Shown: positions 33,501 to 43,143 of the stretch, in pieces
Position numbering within the stretch: position 1 is the first letter of the stretch
Layout of the letters: each line of letters opens with the position of its first letter
NCBI GenBank assembly: GCA_911728455.2
Contig: OU452233.1
Span: forward strand, 12,777,214-12,841,213
Source: Marthasterias glacialis
Lineage: Eukaryota > Echinodermata > Asteroidea > Forcipulatida > Asteriidae
Length of the DNA stretch: 64,000 bases
Direction of reading: 5' to 3'
Program-made: the position numbers and the translations under genes
Notes under the pieces: generated by a model
Seen by the model: the letters and a program-made list of their open reading frames with translations, nothing else
Database searches by the model: none
What the model was told of the DNA's origin: nothing

Positions 33501-35101
33501 TTCTTGCGATTAAGTTTGGACATGATGTTCCCCCACCGTCTTTTTTAATTTGTCTGGTATACAGTTACCAGTATGATGCACTTTGAACAGACTCTTGGGG
33601 TACTGTGGTCACAAGTGAATGATTAGTTGATCGACAAAAGCATGATTCTTCCTAAGTTCTTCAGATAAAGAAGGCTGATGTAATAAGCTGAAGTTTACTA
33701 TCAGTATCACACAGTATCAGCCAATAAATAGCCTGGACGTTTTCCATAATAAACAAAACAACATGTTTTAATATCATATTTGATGATGATGATGATGATG
33801 GGAATGATAATGATGATGATGATGATGTCGTACCGGTACATACATGCTATCTTACTCTCTCTTAAAGGCAAAGTATACCTTTGGTTTTTAGAACCGTACG
33901 TTTGCCTTAATGCTATATAATTGTAGATACATACCATAAAACTAACCTGTGTAAATTTCATTTCAAAAGGTGGCAGCGTTTTTTAGATATCGCCAAAAAT
34001 CTGGAGCGGTTGCGTTCACGCAGAAGTATCCGTCATTGGAATACACATTCTGAGAAGCATTACGGCCATAACGCTTCTCAGATTTAAGTTTTTGGGGGAT
34101 AAAAAGTGATATATTTTTCCATAACTGCAGTATTTCGAAGTGAACTTTTCTCAAAATGCAGTATACTATCCAAAGCTGCTGTACTCCTTACCAAGTAAGT
34201 TTTTATTGCCAAACATTTTCAGAGTCATTACCAAACGTATGCAATGCCTTTAATATAAAAGAGTGAAAACATCACTCTCTTGCCCGAGTGGTAGTGTAAT
34301 TTTCACTCTTTTTAGAGTCTCTAGTTTGCTCTTTTAGAGTGAAATTTGAGTAAACTTCACTCTGAATCGAGTGAAAAAGAAAATGTTTCCACTCTAAAAA
34401 GACTTGTCCGCCGTATGGCTCTTTTAAAAGAGTGGTATGGCGGACAACTCTTTTTAGAGTGGAAATATTTTCTTTTTCACTCGATTCAGAGTGAACTTCA
34501 CTCAAATTTCACTCTAAAAGAGCAAACTGGAATGAACTGCACTCTAAAAAGAGTGAAAATTACACCACCACGCGGGCAAGAGAGTGATGTTTTCACTCTT
34601 TTACATCAAGAGAGTATTACTACAGTCTGATAGGCCTAAAAGCCAGTTAACGGCCAGCTCCTCGGCCTGACGAAGGACTGCAGTCCAAGGTGTGGGCAGT
34701 CGTAAATATTAAATTGATCAAATTAACGAATCTAATCTTTTCGAAATTGATTTAGGTAAACAGGGGCGGATCCTGGATTTTCCAAACGGGGGGGGGGGGG
34801 GGCGTGAAATTTACCGATCAAGCAGCAAATGATGATTGGATGTCGAATGATGATTGGACGCCCCCCCCCCCCTGGATCGGCCCCTGGTAAATGCTATTGG
34901 ACAGAACAAAATGAAAAAACAGCGCAAGTTCTGCTTCACAAATATATGTCAATGACATTTTCAAAGAGAAAAACAACTAAAAAGGTTTTTGATATGGTAA
35001 AAATCGAGTATCAACTTACCGTTCCTATGATGCACATCGCAACCACAGTCACCGTTTGTTGGCATTAGGATGATGATGATGATAAAGGTCGTGAAAATCA
35101 T
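20659..35101 (-). CDS. Gene B: interleukin-1-receptor-like receptor with TIR domain (7 exons, 637 aa)
   Basis: Join on the minus strand: 35101-35020, 31189-30890, 29011-28765, 27790-27657, 22859-22722, 22424-22284 and 21530-20659. The total of 1914 nt is exactly 638 codons including stop; phases are 1,1,2,1,1,1 and all introns are GT-AG. Order: signal peptide (1-18), Ig domain (28-128), second Ig domain (129-250), membrane helix (about 260-280), then LWYMDYFG, a juxtamembrane motif typical of IL-1R family proteins, and a TIR domain (about 302-520) with a long serine-rich insert. Family members signal by TIR-TIR contact with MyD88-type adaptors after cytokine binding; the ligand here is unknown. 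Only two Ig domains are seen rather than the three usual in vertebrates. Intron 4 holds the exon-derived minisatellite. Confidence 0.85.
21984..22232 (-). CDS. Possible alternative terminal exon inside gene B intron 6
   Basis: An open frame of about 80 codons preceded by tgtgtcag, which would join exon 6 in the correct phase and give VYGLSPTSESVVVVLKSNMD... ending ...NVLWRNYL stop. The SESVVVVL stretch resembles TIR strand C, but the rest is not convincingly TIR. The acceptor's pyrimidine tract is poor. It could be a relic of a duplicated TIR exon, a real alternative end, or chance. Confidence 0.25.
   Translation of the reverse strand: MSVYGLSPTSESVVVVLKSNMDALNGPSYTVSYVNTTGRSLLYLTYCMAPFLQVIPLNKTSAFNKLCNTPVALDNVLWRNYL
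22284..22424 (-). CDS. Gene B exon 6: TIR box 1
   Basis: Encodes DGKLYDAYISYSWNEADREF then VLNVLMPYLEKFGYKVFIPEIHTIPSNG. YDAYISY is box 1. The BB-loop region reads PEIHTIPSNG, so the usual RD..PG of box 2 is altered. Splice sites: acceptor atcacag, donor gtaagtt. Confidence 0.92.
22722..22859 (-). CDS. Gene B exon 5: membrane segment
   Basis: Encodes DEGTN, then a helix MILLASTAIFAFVTVTFLLL, then KMFALDAKLWYMDYFGLDEQ. The (L)WY.D.FG sequence just inside the membrane is characteristic of IL-1 receptor relatives. Acceptor tttttcag, donor gtgagg, phase 1-1. Confidence 0.9.
23404..24206. mobile_element. DNA transposon (about 0.8 kb, non-autonomous) in gene B intron 4
   Basis: Left end AATAGACCGATTGCGCGAC and right end GTCGCGCAATCGGTCTATT are a 19-bp perfect inverted repeat, followed inward by cacgtgac / gtcacgtg. 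A diverged relative lies at 31616-32651, sharing the stretch tcctccataggaaag and others. No intact transposase is seen. Confidence 0.85.
24207..25560. other. Gene B intron 4, unique part
   Basis: No exon recognised. It contains a (CT)n microsatellite at about 24727-24745 and a degenerate TTAGGG-like tract at 25196-25305. Confidence 0.5.
25196..25305 (+). repeat. Degenerate telomere-like TTAGGG tract
   Basis: Repeated gggtta/ggttaggg words (for example ggttagggttagg) with many variants. Too degenerate and too short to be a telomere; it is an interstitial repeat. Confidence 0.6.
25561..27690 (-). repeat. 53-bp minisatellite, about 40 copies, derived from the gene B exon 4 / intron 4 junction
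   Basis: Period is 53 bp (for example aaagactgaacg at 26101 recurs at 26154). Read on the gene's strand, each unit is (T/A)ACAGAGGTGTTCTTG..CTCTTAGTCCACCAG followed by GTAAATACGTTC..TTTAT. The first 31 or so bases are the last codons of exon 4 and the rest is the start of the intron, so each unit contains an exon-end plus a good 5' splice site (CCACCAG/GTAAAT or CTAACAG/GTAAAT). The unit nearest the exon is the real exon end. Variants (ggaacgcc / agaacacc, ccacc / ctaac) are arranged in patches, indicating block duplication. The most distal units (25561-25700) are the most diverged. Confidence 0.92.
27657..27790 (-). CDS. Gene B exon 4: second Ig domain, second half
   Basis: 134 nt, the same length as the gene C counterpart. 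Encodes NGSMPSASNQLRIINITEEA, then YGLYLIRVNNAGYI and TEVFLSLSPPG. It enters in phase 2 from atttcag and leaves in phase 1 at gtaaat. The last 31 nt are the seed of the adjoining minisatellite. If the first donor is skipped, translation continues PPGKYVQSL then stop, before the membrane exon. Confidence 0.9.
27791..28764. other. Gene B intron 3
   Basis: No coding exon. It contains an inverted pair ccattttggtgggcaat (28115) / attgcccaccaaaatgg (28191) that may be a small foldback, and a G-rich dispersed repeat beginning cagtggcgtagcagg at 28277. Confidence 0.5.
28765..29011 (-). CDS. Gene B exon 3: second Ig domain, first half
   Basis: Encodes PFWHKKPLLIGRKSCSNQTA then NIGENRTFFCSFYVGG, a core Trp in VYWLRPN, and several N-glycosylation sequons. 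Acceptor gatttcag, donor AG/gtttgt in phase 2, as in genes A and C. Confidence 0.9.
29012..30143. other. Gene B intron 2, first part
   Basis: No exon or clear repeat recognised. Open frames (29144-29380, 29666-29929) have no domain. Confidence 0.45.
30144..30815. mobile_element. Interrupted foldback of the AGAGTGAAA family
   Basis: The left part (aaaagagtgaaaaccactct, gcggacaactctttttgagtg) and the right part (attacaccactcgggcgaga, gttttcactcttttac) match the intact foldback at 34256-34603. The two parts are separated by unrelated sequence (about 30310-30750), so an insertion probably split the copy. Confidence 0.6.
30890..31189 (-). CDS. Gene B exon 2: first Ig domain
   Basis: Encodes GTDLEFTGPLFVKQHVTTQG, then the first Cys (TLQCPAVNFC), the core Trp (VEWLKDSEPYPW) and the second Cys in RGLYTCVIS. 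300 nt in phase 1-1; acceptor tgcatgcag, donor gtaagat. Clearly paralogous to gene A exon 2. Confidence 0.9.
31616..32651. mobile_element. DNA transposon, relative of 23404-24206, carrying a nested MITE
   Basis: Ends ctagaccgagtgcgc and gcgcaatcgatctatta. Internal blocks match 23404-24206 (cctccataggaaag, gaggcttttc, gtaccagagacctta, gggtggctaca). The match is interrupted at 32068-32353 by a separate inverted-repeat element. It lies in gene B intron 1. Confidence 0.75.
32068..32353. mobile_element. MITE nested in the transposon above
   Basis: Ends CCCCGGCCCAATTTCATAGC and the reverse complement of GCCAATTTCATATCGCTG-type sequence (gatatgaaattggccccggg). The empty site is visible in the related copy near 23892 (aaaataacagacgggtggctac). 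Confidence 0.8.
32895..33107. mobile_element. MITE with TTAAAGGGG ends
   Basis: Left TTAAAGGGGTTGTTTCGTCA and right ACGACACAGCCCCTTTAA are inverted repeats; inner parts gataatag / ctataatc also pair. Confidence 0.7.
32963..33334. repeat. Exact tandem duplication of 186 bp
   Basis: 32963-33148 and 33149-33334 read the same with no difference that I could see. The unit takes in the right half of the MITE plus about 40 bp of flank, so the duplication came after the insertion. Confidence 0.85.
33335..33861. other. Gene B intron 1, non-coding
   Basis: Contains a gat/atg microsatellite at about 33781-33828. No exon recognised. Confidence 0.5.
33862..34253. mobile_element. MITE with TTAAAGGCA ends
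   Basis: Left TTAAAGGCAAAGTATACCTT and right ACGTATGCAATGCCTTTAA are inverted with a few mismatches. An internal hairpin is formed by ctgagaagc(a)tta / taacgcttctcag around 34050-34081. Confidence 0.7.
34256..34603. mobile_element. Foldback element with arms of about 165 bp
   Basis: Almost the whole 348 bp is palindromic around cttttaaaag at 34421-34430. The arms are built from AGAGTGAAA / TTTCACTCT words. Outer ends taaaagagtgaaaacatcac and gtgatgttttcactctttta pair exactly. Overlapping frames on both strands encode nearly the same peptide because of the palindrome; they are not genes. Confidence 0.85.
34757..34890. repeat. G/C-run inverted repeat
   Basis: caggggcggatcctgg and ccaggg-type cctggatcggcccctgg flank a run of 15 G and a run of 12 C. 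A copy of the common G-rich dispersed repeat, inverted on itself. Confidence 0.55.
35020..35101 (-). CDS. Gene B exon 1: signal peptide
   Basis: Encodes MIFTTFIIIIILMPTNGDCG then CDVHHRN and ends at donor gtaagt in phase 1, matching the phase-1 acceptor of the first Ig exon. The hydrophobic Ile-rich core is a plausible signal sequence. It is separated from exon 2 by a 3.8-kb intron, so the link is inferred from phase and orientation. Confidence 0.7.
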
Positions 35102-36980
35102 GACTGACAATCAAATCAATAGACCTAACACCGTACATGGAGACAATGTTGAAAGAGACACGGTGCTGTGTTGTTGAGTGGTTCTGATCACCAATGGCGC
35201 CCGATGTAGTGGCACTTCGTCCTTGCACTAGAAACTTTAAAGGGATTATACATTATCGGTAATGCGCGAAAAATACTGACTTTCTTTTTATTGGGATTAT
35301 TGAATGAAAACAACATGTTTCATGTCCTCCCCGATAGGAATTCAGTGCCGTAGGGTTCAGTGCACATTACGTACATGTAGGCCTACTAGTTGGTTCTTGA
35401 TGGTGGTGCATGCCCATGGATCACGCTTTATCACGTACCAACTGTAGTCGTGTCTGCGTCATCTATTTAATAAAAATTGTTTGTTACTTGTCAGCATGAT
35501 TGCCTCCAACTGTTAGTTGTAATAGATGCGTGGATAGTTGAATCTGCAAAACACTCTAGATGTAATTCTTTACTTATCATATCTGTTACATAAAATGTGA
35601 TTTTTTTGCAATGTGTTCTCTGCAGCGTGCGAAAAGCGTGAGTGATACGAACGCGGTCATGCATCCATTCTTATAGTATTCCTTCCCCATTGTCAATCAA
35701 ATGCAACAGCACCTGTTCAAAATTCTTCTGCTTCTTGAGAAAATATATTGGGGTGCGTCTAGCCCTATGTAGAACTCGACCCCACGCACGAAAGTGAGGC
35801 ACAGGGGTGTGCCTTGTTTATTCCATCGGGCGTCATATCATCAGCCGACGGCTGATAAGTGTGATCCTGCTGTATCTTCGTCTTTCTCACGATGAAACGT
35901 GATCAGCATGAAAAGGGCTGTAACTTCCTATAAAGGGCTATAAAAAACGCTTCAGCCAATTATAAACAAACTTGGACGTAATGACAACTGACCAAAACTT
36001 CGACTAGGTATTGCGTCAAAGGTCACCTAGAGGTCACATAGGGGTCATTAGAGGAAATTTTTGCGAAAATTACTAATTCTTCTCCCACATTTTTGTCCTA
36101 CCGAACCAAAGTTTGTCTACATTATAAATCCAAGCGATCAAAAGCAGGAAAAGGAATGTGAAATATTTTTCAGTGTTGAGAAGTTTCAAACGTAAAGGAA
36201 ATTTGAGCTAGACATTTTGTTTGCAGTCTTGTGGATACTTTTATTTATGAGCTACTGTTAAAAAACAGACAGGAAAACAAACAAGGGATCCGGAAAAGGG
36301 ATCACGATAGCAATTGTGGGGAAAAAACATGCTACAGTGGGGCTAGGAAAACGACTGAGTACAATGACAAAAGAACTTACGTGATACTTACGATATGAAA
36401 ATGAGCCCACTGTGAAACACGAAACTGTCAAACTCGTAAGAGAAAACAAAATCTTTACTACTCAGCAATCACACTAAACCACCATGGTTGTATGTAGCAC
36501 AACATCCACTGGTTACATCTCTGTTGAGTCAAGTGTTTGTTACACAGACATAAAGCACACAATGGGACAAAGCACACAATGGGACAAACCACAAATAAAA
36601 ACCGGGGCTGTCCCCAGTGTTCGTTCGCGTGTAATTTCTACGAATGTTTTTTTTTAACTCTTCATGGCGAACAATGTATTTATTTTAACATGGGGAATGT
36701 TGTACAATTTAGTGTTGTTAAGGTTCTTTGTGAGGGGAACTATTTTGGGACTCGAATGGTTTAGACCAACATACTTTTTCCAGAAGCAAAACACATAATA
36801 ATACTAATAATGCAATAGATGTTTTTCACAGGACTCGGGAAAGTACTGAGTGTACAGTGCTTAACACACATCGGTTACGGGCTAAAACACAAATAATACT
36901 AATGCATTTATAATGCACCATCTATCTCGTGCACAAACCCTACTCTGAAGTGCAGCACAGAAAAAACACAACAAGCAAAA
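35102..36980. other. Interval between gene B and the repeat block
   Basis: No gene recognised. It may hold the gene B promoter; no clear TATA box was found. Near 35900-36050 there is a segment with aaaggtcacctagaggtcaca, similar in wording to the AGGTCA motifs of the following block. Confidence 0.4.
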
Positions 36981-39438
36981 CTAGAGATTTAGAGTTTGTG
37001 GACAAACTCACGGTGTTCGGCTTAATTACGTAATTGAAAATTTTAAGGTCAATATTATGTGCACGTTTCTTGTCTATTTGTGCTATGCTGACGGGCGAAA
37101 TATTTAGTTGTACTTTTTTATCTTTATTCATGAAGGTTTGTCATATGAAACTTCAACTTCCGGTTTGACAGGAACTAAAGGTCAAATGGGGTCACACCTT
37201 GTGCATGGTATCTAGAATTGTCAGAGAGCTTGAAATTGATGTAACGATTATTAATGTACCACGTTTCATTAATAAGGTACATATTTTTGTAGTACAAACT
37301 TATACTTCCGGTTTCGACCGGAAGTGAAGGTCAAATGAGGTCACACTTTGTAAATATTTGTAGAATCGTCGAGGGGCTTTAAAATTAAGTTATACAATTA
37401 ATATACAAATTTACGTAATTCAGAATCGATTTTTCATAACAAAACTACTACTTCCGGTTTCGACCGGAAGTGAAGGTCAAATGGGGTCACACCCTGTGTA
37501 AGATTTGTTTAGTACTTCAAGACCTTTCATATGGTGTAAAGATCATGTATGTAGCATGTATTATTCTTAAGATATGATTATTTTAGTATAAAACTTCAAT
37601 TTAATGTAATGACGTCATCGATGACGTCATCATTCCCAAAATTTTGCTTTGTCATATACACACTGTGGTCTAGGTATGTAGTAAGTATCAAGTCCGTACA
37701 TGCTTTAGTTTTTGAGATAGCAAAATAATTTTTTTTTCGACCTCGTGTATCAATTTCGTTGTGACGTAGCTATGACGTCATATATCACTTTTCTAGATTG
37801 CTCTTGAGCTAAAGAAAATATTATTCATTAAAAGTTAGTTGATATTTTTAATCACTTAGGCTTTAGAGCCCCAAATAACATGAACTTTAACTTTAACTTC
37901 CGGTTTCTACCGGAAGTAAAGGTCAAATGGGGTCACGGTGTGCATACAATTTGTCCCACATCACAAGACCTTTCATAGGCATTAAAGATTTTGAATGTAG
38001 CATTTGCCGTTCTTGAGTTATTAAATTTTTGAATTATTTAACGTTTATTTAACGTTATGACGTCATCAATGACGTCATCATTCCAAAAAAGTTTCTGTAT
38101 CATCCACTCACTAATATGTTTGTACATGGTAAGTTTCAAGTTCATACAAGCTTAACTTTTTGAGAAAATTTGTGGACAAGTTTCGACGACTAAGAAAGCC
38201 CAGAAAAAAAATATCCGTTTCAACCGGAAGTAAGGGTCAAATAGGGTCACATCTTCAACACAATTTTTAGAATGGTTAACGAGCTTTCAGATGAAGTAAT
38301 GATTATTAATGAATTCTGTTTTGTTATTGAAAAATAATCTTTTTGAAAAATTAAATTTCAACTTCCTCTTTCGACCGGAAGTCAAGGTCAAATGGGGTCA
38401 CAAACTGTGTAAGATGTGCAGAGTAATTGAAGATCTTTTATATGGTGGAAAGATCTTGTATGTATCATTTACGGTTCTTCAGATATAAATTTTTGAAATA
38501 TTAAACGTTGATTTATTGTAATGACGTCATCGATGACGTCATCATCCAGAAAAAACAGTGCAGTTTACTGCACAGTAAAGTTGAAGGTAATAGTAAGTTT
38601 CAAGACTGTACCTCGTTTAGTTAATGACCTATGAATCTTTTTATATGTTAACTTCAACTTCCGGTTTCGACCGGAAGTAAAGGTCAAATGGGGTCACACT
38701 TTCTGTAAGACATGTAGACTGGTTAAAGTGTTTGCAGATGAAGTAATGGTTATTACTATAGCTTGTTTTTTATTGAAATAGGATTTTTTGGAAAAATGAC
38801 ATTTTAACTTCCGGTTTCGACCGGAAGTCAAGGTCAAATGGGGTCACACACTGTGTAAGATTTGTAGAGTAATCGAAAAGCTTTCATATGGTGCAAAGAT
38901 CTTGTATGTAACATATACGGGTCTTCAGATATGGATTTTTTTAAATATTAAACGTTGATTTAATATAATGACGCAATCAATGACGTCATCTTTTACGGCC
39001 AGAAGACAATGTCAAACTGGTATTATGTCTGTGCAAAAGTTTAAGCAGGCTAACCGATCTTCAAACTGTCATTCAAATTTTGACAATATCATTAGCAGTT
39101 CTTGAGATATGATTTTTTGAAATTTTGAACTTCCGGTTTCGACCGGAAGTAAAGGTCAAATGAGGTCAAGTTGTGCACGACAATTAAAGGTCATTACAAG
39201 AACTTTTATGTTTTGAAAGAATCTCGTACGTAGCTTTTCTGGTTCTCAAGATATGAATTTTCTAATTATTAATGGTTTATTTAGCATAATGACGTCATCA
39301 ATGACGTCATCATTCTAAAAAAGTTGCGGTTTCATCTACTAACTATGGTCCATGTTCCTGATAAGTTTCAAGTTCATATAAGCTTTACTTTTGTTAAAAA
39401 TCGACGGAGAAGGTTCGCTGATAAGAATACGAGGAAAA
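36981..39438 (+). repeat. A1 unit, full length
   Basis: 2.46 kb. Nine sub-repeats with paired ACTTCCGGT and ACCGGAAGT (often split by TTCG) followed by AAGGTCAAATGGGGTCACA, and about ten TGACGTCA sites, mostly as doublets such as tgacgtcatcgatgacgtca. The minus-strand frame 36940-37131 (MNKDKKVQLN...) recurs in each A unit and is a passenger of the repeat. Confidence 0.85.
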
Positions 39439-39439
39439 A

Positions 39440-40635
39440 CTAGAGATTTAGAGTTTGTGGACAAACTCACGGTGTTCGGCTTAATTACGTAATTGAAAAT
39501 TTTAAGGTCAATATTGTGTGCACGTTTCTTGTCTATTTGTGCTATGCTGACGGGCGAAATATTTAGTTGTACTTTTTTATCTTTATTCATGAAGGTTTGT
39601 CATATGAAACTTCAACTTCCGGTTTGACAGGAACTAAAGGTCAAATGGGGTCACACCTTGTGCATGGTATCTAGAATTGTCAGAGAGCTTTAAATTGATG
39701 TAACGATTATTAATGTACCACGTTTCATTAATAAGGTACATATTTTTGTAGTACAAACTTATACTTCCGGTTTCGACCGGAAGTGAAGGTCAAATGAGGT
39801 CACACTTTGTAAATATTTGTAGAATCGTCGAGGGGCTTTAAAATTAAGTTATACAATTAATATACAAATTTACGTAATTCAGAATCGATTTATCATAACA
39901 AAACTACTACTTCCGGTTTCGACCGGAAGTGAAGGTCAAATGGGGTCACACTCTGTGTAAGATTTGTTTAGTACTTCAAGACCTTTCATATGGTGTAAAG
40001 ATCATGTATGTAGCATGTATTATTCTTAAGATATGATTATTTTAGTATAAAACTTCAATTTAATGTAATGACGTCATCGATGACGTCATCATTCCCAAAA
40101 TTTTGCTTTGTCATATACACACTGTGGTCTAAGTATGTAAAGTATCAAGTCCGTACATGCTTTAGTTTTTGAGATAGCGAAATAATTTTTTTTCGACCTC
40201 GTGTATCAATTTCGTTGTGACGTAGCTATGACGTCATATATCACATTTCTAGATTGGTCTTGAGCTAAAGAAAATATTATTTATTAAAAGTTAGTTGATA
40301 TTTTTAATCACTTAGGCTTTAGAGCCCCAAATAACATGAACTTTAACTTTAACTTCCGGTTTCTACCGGAAGTAAAGGTCAAATGGGGTCACGGTGTGCA
40401 TACAATTTGTCCCACATCACAAGACCTTTCATGCCGTTCTTGAATTATTAAATTTTTGAATTATTTAACGTTTATTTAACGTCATGACATCATCAATGAC
40501 GTCATCATTCCAAAAAAGTTTCTGTATCATCCACTCACTAATATGTTTGTACATGGTAAGTTTCAAGTTCATACAAGCTTAACTTTTTGAGAAAATTTGT
40601 GGACAAGTTTCGACGACTAAGAAAGCCCAGAAAAA
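39440..40635 (+). repeat. A2 unit, left module only
   Basis: 1.2 kb, nearly identical to the first half of A1. It stops at gaaagcccagaaaaa, exactly where A3 carries a hairpin tail, and is followed at once by the next unit start. Confidence 0.85.
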
Positions 40636-40636
40636 A

Positions 40637-43142
40637 CTAGAGATTTAGAGTTTGTGGACAAACTCACGGTGTTCGGCTTAATTACGTAATTGAAAATTTT
40701 AAGGTCAATATTATGTGCACGTTTCTTGTCTATTTGTGCTATGCTGACGGGCGAAATATTTAGTTGTACTTTTTTATCTTTATGCATGAAGGTTTGTCAT
40801 ATGAAACTTCAACTTCCGGTTTGACAGGAACTAAAGGTCAAATGGGGTCACACCTTGTGCATGGTATCTAGAATTGTCAGAGAGCTTGAAATTGATGTAA
40901 CGATTATTAATGTACCACGTTTCATTAATAAGGTACATATTTTTGTAGTACAAACTTATACTTCCGGTTTCGACCGAAAGTGAAGGTCAAATGAGGTCAC
41001 ACTTTGTAAATATTTGTAGAATCGTCGAGGGGCTTTAAAATTAAGTTATACAATTAATATACAAATTTACGTAATTCAGAATCGATTTTTCATAACAAAA
41101 CTACTACATCCGGTTTCGACCGGAAGTGAAGGTCAAATGGGGTCACACCCTGTGTAAGATTTGTTTAGTACTTCAAGACCTTTCATATGGTGTAAAGATC
41201 ATGTATGTAGCATGTATTATTCTTAAGATATGATTATTTTAGTATAAAACTTCAATTTAATGTAATGACGTCATCGATGACGTCATCATTCCCAAAATTT
41301 TGTTTTGTCATATACACACTGTGGTCTAAGTATGTAGTAAGTATCAAGTCCGGACATGCTTTAGTTTTTGAGATAGCAAAATAATTTTTTTTTCGACCTC
41401 GTGTATCAATTTCGTTGTGACGTAGCTATGACGTCATATATCACATTTCTAGATTGCTCTTGAGCTAAAAAAAATATTATTCATTAAAAGTTAGTTGATA
41501 TTTTTAATCACTTAGGCTTTAGAGCCCCAAATAACATAAACTTTAACTTTAACTTCCGGTTTCTATCGGAAGTAAAGGTCAAATGGGGTCACGGTGTGCA
41601 TACAATTTGTCCCACATCACAAGACCTTTCATATGCATTAAATATTTTGAATGTAGCATTTGCCGTTCTTGAGTTATTAAATTTTTGAATTATTTAACGT
41701 TTATTTAACGTCATGACGTCATCAATGACGTCATCATTCCAAAAAAGTTTCTGTATCATCCACTCACTAACATCTTTGTACATAGTAAGTTTCAAGTTCA
41801 TACAAGCTTTACTTTTTGAGAAAATTTGTGGACAAGTTTCGACGACTAAGAAAGCCCAGAAAAAAAAAAAACAGAACAATAACAATAGGTTTTCGGCTGC
41901 TGGCCGAACACCTAAAAATTATCTGTTTCAACCGGAAGTAAGGGTCAAATAGGGTCACATCTTCAACACAATTTTTAGAATGGTTAACGAGCTTTCAGAT
42001 GAAGTAATGATTATTAATGAATTCTGTTTTGTTATTGAAAAATAATCTTTTTGAAAAATAAAATTTCAACTTCCTCTTTCGACCGGAAGTCAAGGTCAAA
42101 TGGGGTCACAAACTGTGTAAGATGTGCAGAGTAATTGAAGATCTTTTATATGGTGCAAATATCTTGTATGTATCATTTACGGTTCTTCAGATATGAATTT
42201 TTGAAATATTAAACGTTGATTTATTGTAATGACGTCATCAATGACGTCATCATCCAGAAAAGACAATGCAGTTTACTGCACGGTAAAGTTGAAGGTAAAA
42301 GTAAGTTTCAAGACTGTACCTCGTTTGGTTAATGACCTATGAATTTTTTTATACTTAAACTTCAACTTCCGGTTTCAACCGGAAGTCAAGGTCAAATGGG
42401 GTCACACTTTCTGTAAAACATGTAGACTGGTTAAAGTGTTTTCAGATGAAGTAATGGTTATTACTATAGCCTGTTTTTTTATTGAAATATGATTTTTTTG
42501 GAAAAATGACATTAACTTCCGGTTTCGACCGGAAGTCAAGGTCAAATGGGGTCACACACTGTAAGATTTGTAGAGTAATCAAAAAGCTTTCATATGGTGC
42601 AAAGATCTTGTATGTAACATAAACGGTTCTTCAGATATGGATTTTTTAAATATTAAACGTTGATTTAATATAATGACGCAATCAATGACGTCATCTTTTA
42701 CGGCCGGAAGACATTGTCAAACCAGTATTATGTCTGTACAAAAGTTTAAGCAGGCTAACCGATCTTCAAACTGTCATTCAAATTTTGTCAATATGATAAG
42801 CAGTTCTTGGGATATGAATTTTTGAAATTTTGAACTTCCGGTTTCGACCGGAAGTAAAGGTCAAATGAGGTCAAGTTGTGCACGACAATTAAAGGTCATT
42901 ACAAGAACTTTTATGTTTTGAAAGAATCTCGTACGTAGCTTTTCTGGTTCTCAAGATATGAATTTTCTAATTATTAATGGTTTATTTAGCATAATGACGT
43001 CATCAATGACGTCATCATTCTAAAAAAGTTGCGGTTTCATCTACTAACTATGGTCCATGTTCCTGATAAGTTTCAAGTTCATATAAGCTTTACTTTTGTT
43101 AAAAATCGACGGAGAAGGTTCGCTGATAAGAATACGAGGAAA
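40637..43142 (+). repeat. A3 unit, full length with an internal hairpin tail
   Basis: 2.5 kb, like A1 but with an extra A run plus acaataacaataggttttcgg...gccgaacaccta at about 41866-41915 between left and right modules. Confidence 0.85.
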
Positions 43143-43143
43143 A

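Noticed and set aside
34272..34630. Two near-identical frames on opposite strands
   Set aside because: Explained by the palindrome at 34256-34603.
36940..37131. Recurring MNKDKKVQLN frame (also at 39339-39590 and 49262-49519)
   Set aside because: It is the start of each A repeat read on the minus strand; different copies run into unrelated 3' ends and there is no domain.
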